Assembly: GCA_002862545.1 (NCBI GenBank)
Contig: PKDJ01000170.1
Span: forward strand, 1-36,373
Length of the DNA: 36,373 nt
Direction: 5' to 3'
DNA from: Pseudomonadota bacterium
GTDB taxonomy: Bacteria; Myxococcota_A; UBA796; GCA-2862545
Shown: piece by piece, positions 1 to 6,996 of the stretch
Position numbering within the stretch: the first letter of the stretch is position 1
Layout: every line of letters starts with the position of its first letter
The notes under the pieces: model-generated
Databases searched by the model: none
Seen by the model: the letters and a program-made list of their open reading frames with translations, nothing else
What the model was told of the DNA's origin: nothing
Program-made: the position numbers and the translations under genes

Positions 1-53
1 GCGAGGAACCCAAGGCCGAGCATGAGTGAGCCGGTCGCGGTGTGGTCGTCCAT
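1..53 (-). CDS. N-terminus of a leftward membrane-protein gene (cut by window edge)
   Basis: Only 17 codons are inside the window. The reading begins at an ATG (53-51) and gives MDDHTATGSLMLGLGFL, which runs into the left edge as a hydrophobic stretch like the start of a membrane helix. The start is supported by a strong Shine-Dalgarno, AGGGAGG, five bases upstream on the minus strand. The gene is divergent from the rhodopsin gene across a 421-bp gap, so the two may share a control region. The family cannot be recognised from so few residues. Rhodopsin neighbours are sometimes carotenoid or retinal enzymes, but nothing visible here shows that. Confidence 0.5.
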   Translation of the reverse strand, partial: MDDHTATGSLMLGLGFL

Positions 54-474
54 CGTGCCTCCCTGTGAAGGGTATCGGTCGATCAGCGTGTCCGCAGTGC
101 GCGGTCGCGACAGCCCCATGGGCGACGGGAAAGCTTGGCTTTCAGTTGATTTGCGCATCAAGGGTGCTTCACGGGGTGTCCGGTCACCAACGCACAAGAA
201 CAGGCCAGCCTCTCTCCATGGCGACGTCACCGGATCGTGGGGTGTGGGTAGGTATTGAAAGCGACAGATCCGGACGTTGCGCAAGGTAGACGAAAGGCGA
301 CAACTCATCTTTCCAGGAATAAATCCGCACTCAATGGTCACTGAGCGACGTGCATGGAGCCGCCACCGGCATACCCATTCTCTGTTCGGCTCAGGAGCGA
401 CTGACGCGTTCTGCCTACTGGATAGGAACTGAATACGGCTGGATAGGAATTGCTCACACCAAAGGAGCGTTCCA
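54..474. promoter_or_regulatory. Divergent intergenic region upstream of the rhodopsin gene
   Basis: This is the only stretch over 300 bases without a convincing gene. Short open frames here have no ribosome-binding site and no recognisable product. It lies between two divergent starts, so it should hold both promoters, but I cannot assign -35/-10 boxes with confidence. The features I can see are a pair of 11-bp direct repeats at 418-449 and the AAAGGAG ribosome-binding site at 461-467, seven bases before the rhodopsin ATG. No CarH/LitR-type operator was recognised by eye. Confidence 0.5.
418..449 (+). repeat. Two CTGGATAGGAA direct repeats, 21 bp apart
   Basis: CTGGATAGGAA occurs at 418-428 and again at 439-449, exactly 21 bp apart, about two helical turns. 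The second copy ends 25 bp before the rhodopsin start codon, just ahead of its ribosome-binding site. Same-face direct repeats are typical of activator or repressor sites. They could equally be two partial promoter elements or a chance repeat. The role is inferred. Confidence 0.4.
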
Positions 475-1266
475 ATGCATGTCCTCCCAGAGCTGGGGTT
501 TGCCCAGTTCAGCCTCGTGTACAACACGCTGTCTCTCGCCATCGCGGCGATGTTTGCCAGCTTCGCCTTCTTCGTCATGGCTCGAAGCCAGGTCACGGCC
601 AAGTACCGGCCGGCGCTGGTGATGAGCGCGCTGGTCGTTGGGATCGCGGGCTACCACTACTTCCGAATCTTCGAGAGCTGGTCGGATGCCTACGTCCTCG
701 CCGAGTCGGGCATGTACGTGGCCACGGGCGAGCCCTTCAACGACGCCTACCGCTACGTCGACTGGCTGCTCACCGTCCCTCTGCTCGTCGCCGAGCTGGT
801 CGCAGTGCTCGCGCTGCCTAAGTCGACGCGCGGCTCCATCATGACGCGCCTGATCATCGCCACCGTGCTCATGATCGGCACCGGCTACCCCGGTGAGATC
901 GCGACGGACATCACCACGCGCGCCATCTGGGGTGCCGTGTCGACCGTGCCGTTCGTGTACATCCTGTACGTGCTCTTCGTCGAGCTCTCCCGCGCCGCCG
1001 CCAACGAGTCTGGCGAGGTGAAGACCCTGCTCAACAACACACGTCTGCTGCTGTTCGCGACCTGGGGCTTCTACCCAATCGCGTACCTCTTCCCGCAGCT
1101 GGGCATCGATGGCGCCTGGGCCACGGTCGGTCTGCAGGTCGGCTACAGCATCGCTGACATCGCAGCCAAGTGCGGCTACGGCGTGATGATCTACGCCATC
1201 GCCCGCGCGAAGATGGAAGCGGCTGGCGAGTCCGTTGATGCCGCACCCGCCATGCGGCACGCCTGA
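475..1266 (+). CDS. Proteorhodopsin/xanthorhodopsin-like light-driven proton pump
   Basis: This is a seven-helix microbial rhodopsin of 263 residues that should bind retinal and pump protons out across the inner membrane. Helix C reads RYVDWLLTVPLLVAE. This gives proton acceptor D96, T100 and proton donor E107, the DTE motif of outward proton pumps. H61 in helix B is placed to pair with D96, as His62 does in xanthorhodopsin. Helix G carries counterion D228 and Schiff-base lysine K232. L104, at the proteorhodopsin spectral-tuning position, predicts green rather than blue absorption. W152-G153 in helix E matches the region where xanthorhodopsin has Gly156, the small residue that makes room for a carotenoid antenna; antenna use is an inference. 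The start follows AAAGGAG with seven bases spacing. The stop overlaps the start of a small membrane protein. Confidence 0.96.
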   Translation: MHVLPELGFAQFSLVYNTLSLAIAAMFASFAFFVMARSQVTAKYRPALVMSALVVGIAGYHYFRIFESWSDAYVLAESGMYVATGEPFNDAYRYVDWLLTVPLLVAELVAVLALPKSTRGSIMTRLIIATVLMIGTGYPGEIATDITTRAIWGAVSTVPFVYILYVLFVELSRAAANESGEVKTLLNNTRLLLFATWGFYPIAYLFPQLGIDGAWATVGLQVGYSIADIAAKCGYGVMIYAIARAKMEAAGESVDAAPAMRHA

Positions 1267-1466
1267 TGGAGTCCGCGCACGGACAGCGGCAGGTCGTTGG
1301 CGGCATCCTCGTCGGCTACGGCATCTTCTGCCTCGCAGCAGCGGCAGCTGCGGTCTGGGTCTTCGAGCTGGACCTCGGCTTCATCCGTCCTCTCGACATG
1401 GCGGTGATCGCGATGTCGATGGTCGGAGTCGGCTGGGCCATGCGCCAGGTTGCTGCTGACGACTGA
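1266..1466 (+). CDS. Small two-helix membrane protein coupled to the rhodopsin gene
   Basis: The 66-residue product has two hydrophobic segments, about residues 10-36 (GILVGYGIFCLAAAAAAVW region) and 42-60 (PLDMAVIAMSMVGVGWAM), with an acidic tail VAADD. Its ATG shares a base with the rhodopsin stop codon (TGATG), so it is almost certainly translated by re-initiation after the rhodopsin and made in proportion to it. I do not recognise a family. The location suggests an accessory subunit, assembly factor or antenna-related partner of the rhodopsin, but that is inference from position alone. The gene is followed by a GC-rich hairpin that may end the transcript. Confidence 0.7.
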   Translation: MESAHGQRQVVGGILVGYGIFCLAAAAAAVWVFELDLGFIRPLDMAVIAMSMVGVGWAMRQVAADD

Positions 1467-1488
1467 CCGCCTGACGGCGCGACACTCT

Positions 1489-1530
1489 CGAGCCCGCGGG
1501 TCGCTCTCATGAAGGGCAGCCCGCGGGTTC
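1489..1530 (+). terminator. GC-rich hairpin after the rhodopsin operon
   Basis: AGCCCGCGGGT occurs at 1491-1501 and 1518-1528. Because CCCGCGGG is self-complementary, the two copies can pair as an 8-bp GC stem, or 10 bp with G-U and A-U extensions, around a loop of about 19 bases. There is no T-run, so intrinsic termination is uncertain. It could also be a dimeric operator for the following lipoprotein operon. Confidence 0.4.
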
Positions 1531-1597
1531 GGACGTCGAGGCTCGCCGGGGGTGGTTAGAGTGCCGACTCTTGATGTCGATGTCCAAAGGAGCGCGG

Positions 1598-1999
1598 ATG
1601 AGATTGGCCAGCGCACTTGGCCTTAGTGTCGTCCTCACCGGGTGTGTTGCGGTGCATCACGTACAGGTGGGAGAGATCGATGCCCAACAGCTCGACGCCA
1701 CGCCCTTCGTGATCGAGCTCGACTCGGCAGGGGTCGATGTGGTTGACGCGGTCGGCGCCGCCAACATTCCGGTGGTGAGTGACGCGATGGCCTACGTCAA
1801 TATGGGCCCGCGCACTGGCCGTCCCCTGGCCAGCACCGCCTTCGTGAACGGAGTCCAAGAGGCTCTGGAGAAGAAGTGTCCAGGGGGTTGGGTCACGGGC
1901 CTGCAGGTACGTCGCTCATCTCGCCAAGTGAAGTTCGTGAGCTCCGAGGTGGTGCGGCTCACGGGATGGTGTGTGCTCGAGAGCACGGAGGAAGGCTGA
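1598..1999 (+). CDS. Small lipoprotein, first of three tandem Bor-like paralogs
   Basis: The product is a predicted lipoprotein of 133 residues. A basic start and hydrophobic signal end in the lipobox LTGC. I chose the ATG at 1598 because AAAGGAG (1586-1592) lies five bases upstream; earlier in-frame starts have no such site. The C-terminal half holds a Cys-Pro-Gly-Gly turn (KKCPGGWVTGLQV) and a later RLTGWCV, giving two cysteines about 35 residues apart. The same pattern occurs in the next two genes. It recalls the lambda Bor/Iss serum-resistance lipoproteins (C-G-G, then a terminal YC). The resemblance is distant and judged by eye. The stop overlaps the next start as TGATG. Confidence 0.75.
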   Translation: MRLASALGLSVVLTGCVAVHHVQVGEIDAQQLDATPFVIELDSAGVDVVDAVGAANIPVVSDAMAYVNMGPRTGRPLASTAFVNGVQEALEKKCPGGWVTGLQVRRSSRQVKFVSSEVVRLTGWCVLESTEEG

Positions 2000-2286
2000 T
2001 GCGTTGGTTGCCCCTGCTGGCACTTGTCGGCTGTGTTCACCTGAAGAGCGTCTCTGTGACGCCCGTGCCGGCCGAGCGCGGAACCCCCGTGAGTGCCTCG
2101 GCCGAGACGCCGCTGCTGTTCCTGGGCATTGGCTTCAAGGACACGTTTGCCGACGACCTCGCTGACGATCTCCGCAAGCAGTGTGAGGGGGGCACGGTCA
2201 CCGGCATCCTGACCAAGTACGAGCAGCTGAGCTATCCGCTGCTCGTGCGGTACAACGTCGTCGCGAAGGGCTGGTGCGTCCGATGA
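1999..2286 (+). CDS. Small lipoprotein, second Bor-like paralog
   Basis: This is a 95-residue predicted lipoprotein with a very short signal, MRWLPLLALVGC, ending in the lipobox LVGC. Its middle reads FLGIGFKDTFADDL, then KQCEGGTVTGI and, at the end, VVAKGWCVR. The GIG-K-T segment followed by C-x-G-G and a terminal Cys is the closest of the three to phage lambda Bor. The ATG shares its A with the TGA stop of the preceding gene, and the stop overlaps the next start (ATGA), so all three are translationally coupled. The two non-lipobox cysteines probably form a disulfide in the periplasm or on the surface. The function is not known. Confidence 0.75.
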   Translation: MRWLPLLALVGCVHLKSVSVTPVPAERGTPVSASAETPLLFLGIGFKDTFADDLADDLRKQCEGGTVTGILTKYEQLSYPLLVRYNVVAKGWCVR

Positions 2287-2693
2287 GGGCCGCCTTGCTG
2301 GTGCTGCTCTCGTCGGGGTGTGCAACCGCGGTCCATCAGGTGGCTGCCTCCGGCGGAATGGCTGGGCTCCAGGTTGACGAGAGCTCCCGCTTCTTGGTGG
2401 CCTCGGCCGAGCAGCCGACCATCCTCGGTGTAGTCAACGACACCGACTACGTCGATCAGGCCTGGGACTCCTTGGTGTCGCGCTGTCCCAACGGGGCCCT
2501 CGTCAACGTGGTGGCCACCTCGCAGACTGAGCTGGGCTTCTTCTCGTGGCGCAACCAGATCCGCTTCGAGGCCACGTGCGTCGACACACCCGCTGTCGAC
2601 GAGGGTGCGGAAGAAGCAGCTGATGCGGCGGAGGGTGATGCGCCCGTGAGCCCGGATGCGACACCCGAAGACGGCTCGTCGGCGCCAGAGTGA
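2283..2693 (+). CDS. Small lipoprotein, third paralog, with acidic tail
   Basis: This 136-residue predicted lipoprotein has the signal MRAALLVLLSSGC. The ATG at 2283 overlaps the previous stop as ATGA. The core repeats the family pattern: SRCPNGALVNVV, then NQIRFEATCV, with two cysteines about 35 residues apart. Unlike its paralogs it has an additional C-terminal tail of about 40 residues rich in Glu, Asp, Ala and Pro, which looks disordered. The gene ends 17 bp from the convergent multi-propeller gene. Triplication with divergence suggests related but not identical surface roles. No function can be assigned. Confidence 0.72.
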   Translation: MRAALLVLLSSGCATAVHQVAASGGMAGLQVDESSRFLVASAEQPTILGVVNDTDYVDQAWDSLVSRCPNGALVNVVATSQTELGFFSWRNQIRFEATCVDTPAVDEGAEEAADAAEGDAPVSPDATPEDGSSAPE

Positions 2694-2710
2694 CAGGCGC
2701 GGAGGCGGCC

Positions 2711-5700
2711 TCAGTACTCCACGACGACACGCTCGCCGGCGGCTAGCCCCGACCGGTAGACGCGCGCGGTGCCGTCCGGCCAGTAGACCTCCAGCCGATC
2801 CACACTCACTGCCTCTCCAAGACCGAAGGGCACTTCGAAGCCACTCTGTGCCGAGAAGCAGCTGCCACCGCTCTGGTGGCGCCAGATGCTGCGCTCGGAG
2901 CCGTCCGGGCCGATGGTCACCAGGTGCAGGCGCGTGCCGATGCCGTCCCGAGGCACGTGCACGCCGTCACCGACGGGGCGCACGGTGAGGAAGCGTGCCT
3001 CGTGTGCCCAGTCGAATGAGAACAAGCGGTTGGGCTCGCGGACGGTGTCGGGCTCGCTCGCGGGCCCCCCATTGCTGACCCAGAGCTCGGGGACGAGGTC
3101 GCCGTCTGCGTCGAGAATCGCCGTGCCGTGGGTGCGGTAGGGGTAGCTGGGGATGTGATCGACCTCTGGGGATGGGTCAGCGGGAAAGTCGATCAGCAGC
3201 GAGACATCCTGGAAGGCGATGGCGTCGCCCCAGGTGGTGTCGGCGAGCAGCAGCTGGTTGTACTGGCCGCCGATGGGGCCGCCGTTGCCGATGAACACGT
3301 CGAGGAAGCCATCTCCGTCGAGATCCCCCAGCTGGCATCCCATGACACCGAGGCGCCGCTGTCGGTCGACGGGATGGTCGTTGAGTCGGCTTCGCATGCC
3401 GACGTTCTCGAAGGCCTCGCCAGCGAGATTGCGGAACACGGCGTGGCCGTCGGCGTCATCGTAGGGAACGAACGGTAGGGCGCAGTCTGCATCTTCGCGG
3501 CGGAAGACGACGAGATCTTCCCAGCCGTCGTTGTCCATGTCGCCTGCGCAGCTGGCGAACGCCTCGGTGGGACGGCTGAGGTCTGCGCCCTCAGTGTAGG
3601 CGGTCACGTCGACGAAGCGCAGCTCTCCGGTCTCGCTGAGCTGGTTCTGCCACAGGACGTTCGCGGTGAGCATGTTTGGCTCGTACAGATCATCGTCCCC
3701 ATCCCCATCGAGGTCGGCGAAGGTGGCGTGTCGCGTCCCACCCAGCGACGTGTGCAGCCCCACCGCCTCGGTGATGTCGGTGAAGGTCCCGTCCCCGTTG
3801 TTTTGCCAGAGCGTGTTGCGCGCGTCCTCGAGGTCGAGTCGTGTACACAGCACACTCCAGTTCGCGCCGACGAAGAGGTCCACGTCGCCGTCGCGATCGA
3901 CATCGACCCAGTTCACGCTGGCCGTCGCTCGTGCCACCGGGCCCGCGCCGAGATCGGGGCCGGCGATACCGGCCTCCGCGGTGACATCGGTGAAGCGCAG
4001 CTCTCCGGTCTCCATCCACTCGTTGCGCCAGAGGATGTCGAAGTCGACACACTCATTGCCGCCTCCGCCCACGACGAGGTCGTAGTCGCCGTCGTTGTCG
4101 TAGTCCGCGGCGGCAGCTGTCCACGCGTAGTGGCCTACCATCAGCTCCTGCGCGACCTCGAAGCGGGGTGCGCCGTGGGTCTCGGTGACGTTTCGGAGGA
4201 CGAGCGAGGGGTCGCCGGGGTTGCCGATGTACTGGTCGGGTCGGCCGTCGAGGTCGAAGTCGGCCACCACCAGGGCGCGTCCTCGCTTGTAGATGCCGCT
4301 CGAGGCGTCATCGGCACCGGCGTCGAGCGCTTGATCGGTCACGCTTGCGAGTGATCGCACGGCCTCCTCGTCGACCTCGGGGCAGTCACAGGCATCGCCG
4401 TAGCCATCCCCGTCCGTGTCGGTCTGGTCGTCGGCGACGAGCGGGCAGACATCCTCCCCGTCGGAGACGCCGTCGCCATCGGAGTCGGTGTCCAGCGGGT
4501 CGACGAGACCATCGCCGTCTGTGTCTACCAAGGCGCCGAGGACGAGCTCATCGCCGTCGAGTCGACCGTCGTCGTCCATGTCGGGGTCGGCGGGAGACAG
4601 CCCGAGTGCCCACTCCAGGGTGTCGGTCAGCCCGTCGGCATCGAGGTCCAGGGTGGAGTCCCAACGGTAGACCGAGCCTCCGCGCTCGTGCTCGGGCGCT
4701 CCGACGACGAGGGACTGATCGGTCGCTGCGAGGGCGGCTCCGAAGCCGACAGACTCGACAGGACCGTCCCAGTGGAGCGGTGTGACTGCTGGACCCTCGG
4801 GGGTGCCCACGTGCACTGCAACCCGTTCCGTCTCGCCCACGAACAGGTCGGGCCAGCCGTCTTGGTTGAGGTCCGCACTCCCGAGAGCAGTGGGTGCGCT
4901 GGCGAGGGTCTCGAGGCGGCGCGGTACCCGTCGGGCCAGGGACCAGAGCGTGGTGTCGAGCTCGCCGATCACGACGTCGGCCAAGCCGTCAGTGTCCGCG
5001 TCGAGAGCTGTGAGCACGTCGCCCGCGGCGGGCAGGTCATGGAGCTCGGTGTAGGTGGGCCCGAACACGACCGTGACGGGCGAGCCGCCGAGGATGATGT
5101 CGAGGCTCGCATCTCCGTCGACATCGGCGAGCAGCACGTCGGTTGCTCCCCGGAGCTTGGCCACCAGTCTTGGCCCCGCGCTTGCTTGGTAGAGGTACGT
5201 CGCGTCCGAGCGAGCAACCGCAAAGTCGGACAGGCCCCCTGCGTCCGGGGGAGCGGTCGTGACGCGCGAGCCTCCTGTAGGGAACGTCCAGGTCGCCACG
5301 GGGGAGGGGCCATCTGGGGCGCCACGATGGATTCTCAGGCTCTCCTCCGTGACGAGGAGGATGTCCGCGAAGCCATCGGCATCGACATCACCCACCGCCA
5401 CGTCGTTGAGCCCGCTATCGACATCGGTGCCGAACAAGGCGTCGGTCGGCAGGCTGGAGGTCGAGCGAAAGACATACGCTGCTCCCTGGCCGGGGAACAC
5501 GAAGTCGAGGTCGGGTGCGAGGAGCACACCGTCTTGGGTTCCATCGCCATCGAGGTCGCCCATCGCGACGGCTCGACCCAGGCTTCCGGGAAGCATGATG
5601 GACCAGTCGAAGTCCGCCCAAGCGTCGGGATCGATGCAGTCGGGAAGTCCGTCGTCGTCGGCGTCGGGCTCCTCGTCGACCAAGTCGCCGTCACAGTCGC

Positions 5701-6919
5701 TGTCGATCACGTCACAGCGCTCTCGGGCCCCTGGATGACGGCTGGGGTCGTTGGCGTGGCAGTCCATGGGGTTGGAGAAGCCGTCGCCGTCCGGGTCGAG
5801 CCAGAGCGGTCCACCGAAGTAGATCTCGATGCCATCGGCGCCGTGGTGCGCCCAGTCGGCGATGCCGTCTCCCGAGACGTCATCGAGCACGGTCGCGCTC
5901 GGCGCACCGGTGTGCCAGGCGCTGGGCCAGGGCGTGAGTCCGAGGGGGCTGCGTGCCCAGACAAAGGCGCGTCCACTCCCGTCGGTCACGAGCAGGTCGG
6001 GGCGTCCGTCTCCCGTCACATCCCCGATGGACAGCGCGGTGCCGAGCTCGCGAACAGAGGCTCGGAGCGTGGGGAGGCTGAGTCGTCCCGTCCACGATGG
6101 GCTCGGGTCGAGCTCGGGACCGTACCATCCCTGCACGACGCCCCGCCGGGGCACGAGGTGGTCGAGGTGATGGCCCGGCGAGCCCACGAAGAGGTCATCG
6201 AGGCCGTCACCATCTCCATCGAGCATGGCGACAGCCGTGCCCAAGCCAGCTCCGGGGCCTTGCCCATGGACGGACCAGAGGATGGTGTCGCCGGTCACGA
6301 GGTAGGCCGCTCCGGCTCCACTTCCTCGAGTCGACTCCGCGGGGGCCCCCACGAGGAGCTCGTCGACGCCATCGCCGTCCGTGTCGCCCGCGGCCAGTGC
6401 GGAGCCCAGCGAGCCCGAGCCCTCGAAGACTCCCAAGAGAGTGAGATCCGGTCCGCTGAAGCGCACGACGCCGCGGGCCGCGGTGGCCGCGAGATCGGTC
6501 AGTCCGTCTCCGTCGAGGTCGCCCACGGCCAGCGCGTCGCCGGTGGCGAGCTCGCTCGTCCAGAGAAGCTCCAGAGCGTCATCGAAGCGCCAGCGGTCGA
6601 GACGCACACCACCCGTGATCAGGTCGAGCCCGTCTGCGTGGGGGTACAGGGCCAGGCTCGTCGCGCCAGGGGCTTCGACTGTGGCCGTCGGGGTCTCGGG
6701 GTCGGCGTAGGGCACGCCCGAGAACACCTGAAGGACTCCTGCACCGAGCACGGCCAGGTCGGGCTGCCCGTCACCGTCGAGGTCGCCCGAGACGACCACC
6801 TCCGATGCGACCGAGAGGGTCAGGTCGCTGAACCGCGCAGTGAGGTCGCTGGCGCCCACGGTCGTGGAGGTCGGCGCGCATCCAAGGAGAGGAAGAATGA
6901 GCCACATCGGTGCTCGCAT
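2711..6919 (-). CDS. Giant FG-GAP/VCBS multi-propeller lipoprotein with UnbV/ASPIC C-terminus
   Basis: The product is a predicted surface or periplasmic lipoprotein of about 1402 residues. The start at 6919 gives MRAPMWLILPLLGC with a good lipobox. No clear Shine-Dalgarno is visible, and longer in-frame starts up to 7000 exist. In order I see: a first set of FG-GAP/VCBS repeats (GDLDGDGQPDLAVLG type) to about residue 380; a MopE-like motif (DPDGDGFSNPMDCHANDPS...DSDCDGD); a second VCBS set to about 750; thrombospondin-3-like acidic repeats (DTDSDGDGVSDGEDVCP); a third VCBS set of CRTAC1 type (DYDNDGDYDLVVGG, DLDGDGDDDLYEPN); and an ASPIC/UnbV domain ending in VEVYWPDGTARVY-like residues (LEVYWPDGTARVYRSG). 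Such proteins bind many calcium ions and usually act in adhesion or display. The gene may be cotranscribed with the reductase 77 bp upstream. Confidence 0.9.
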   Translation of the reverse strand: MRAPMWLILPLLGCAPTSTTVGASDLTARFSDLTLSVASEVVVSGDLDGDGQPDLAVLGAGVLQVFSGVPYADPETPTATVEAPGATSLALYPHADGLDLITGGVRLDRWRFDDALELLWTSELATGDALAVGDLDGDGLTDLAATAARGVVRFSGPDLTLLGVFEGSGSLGSALAAGDTDGDGVDELLVGAPAESTRGSGAGAAYLVTGDTILWSVHGQGPGAGLGTAVAMLDGDGDGLDDLFVGSPGHHLDHLVPRRGVVQGWYGPELDPSPSWTGRLSLPTLRASVRELGTALSIGDVTGDGRPDLLVTDGSGRAFVWARSPLGLTPWPSAWHTGAPSATVLDDVSGDGIADWAHHGADGIEIYFGGPLWLDPDGDGFSNPMDCHANDPSRHPGARERCDVIDSDCDGDLVDEEPDADDDGLPDCIDPDAWADFDWSIMLPGSLGRAVAMGDLDGDGTQDGVLLAPDLDFVFPGQGAAYVFRSTSSLPTDALFGTDVDSGLNDVAVGDVDADGFADILLVTEESLRIHRGAPDGPSPVATWTFPTGGSRVTTAPPDAGGLSDFAVARSDATYLYQASAGPRLVAKLRGATDVLLADVDGDASLDIILGGSPVTVVFGPTYTELHDLPAAGDVLTALDADTDGLADVVIGELDTTLWSLARRVPRRLETLASAPTALGSADLNQDGWPDLFVGETERVAVHVGTPEGPAVTPLHWDGPVESVGFGAALAATDQSLVVGAPEHERGGSVYRWDSTLDLDADGLTDTLEWALGLSPADPDMDDDGRLDGDELVLGALVDTDGDGLVDPLDTDSDGDGVSDGEDVCPLVADDQTDTDGDGYGDACDCPEVDEEAVRSLASVTDQALDAGADDASSGIYKRGRALVVADFDLDGRPDQYIGNPGDPSLVLRNVTETHGAPRFEVAQELMVGHYAWTAAAADYDNDGDYDLVVGGGGNECVDFDILWRNEWMETGELRFTDVTAEAGIAGPDLGAGPVARATASVNWVDVDRDGDVDLFVGANWSVLCTRLDLEDARNTLWQNNGDGTFTDITEAVGLHTSLGGTRHATFADLDGDGDDDLYEPNMLTANVLWQNQLSETGELRFVDVTAYTEGADLSRPTEAFASCAGDMDNDGWEDLVVFRREDADCALPFVPYDDADGHAVFRNLAGEAFENVGMRSRLNDHPVDRQRRLGVMGCQLGDLDGDGFLDVFIGNGGPIGGQYNQLLLADTTWGDAIAFQDVSLLIDFPADPSPEVDHIPSYPYRTHGTAILDADGDLVPELWVSNGGPASEPDTVREPNRLFSFDWAHEARFLTVRPVGDGVHVPRDGIGTRLHLVTIGPDGSERSIWRHQSGGSCFSAQSGFEVPFGLGEAVSVDRLEVYWPDGTARVYRSGLAAGERVVVEY

Positions 6920-6996
6920 GGAGCTACCGTAGCGCATTCGCGTTCGTGAAGGCTCGGACGGCCGCGTGGGGCGGGCTCGCGGTGGGAGTAGGGGCC

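Noticed and set aside
4688..6949. Long plus-strand open frame of 753 codons antisense to the multi-propeller gene
   Set aside because: It is an artefact of high GC and the regular codon use of the Asp/Gly repeats on the other strand. It has no ribosome-binding site and no domain, and its composition follows the repeat periodicity.
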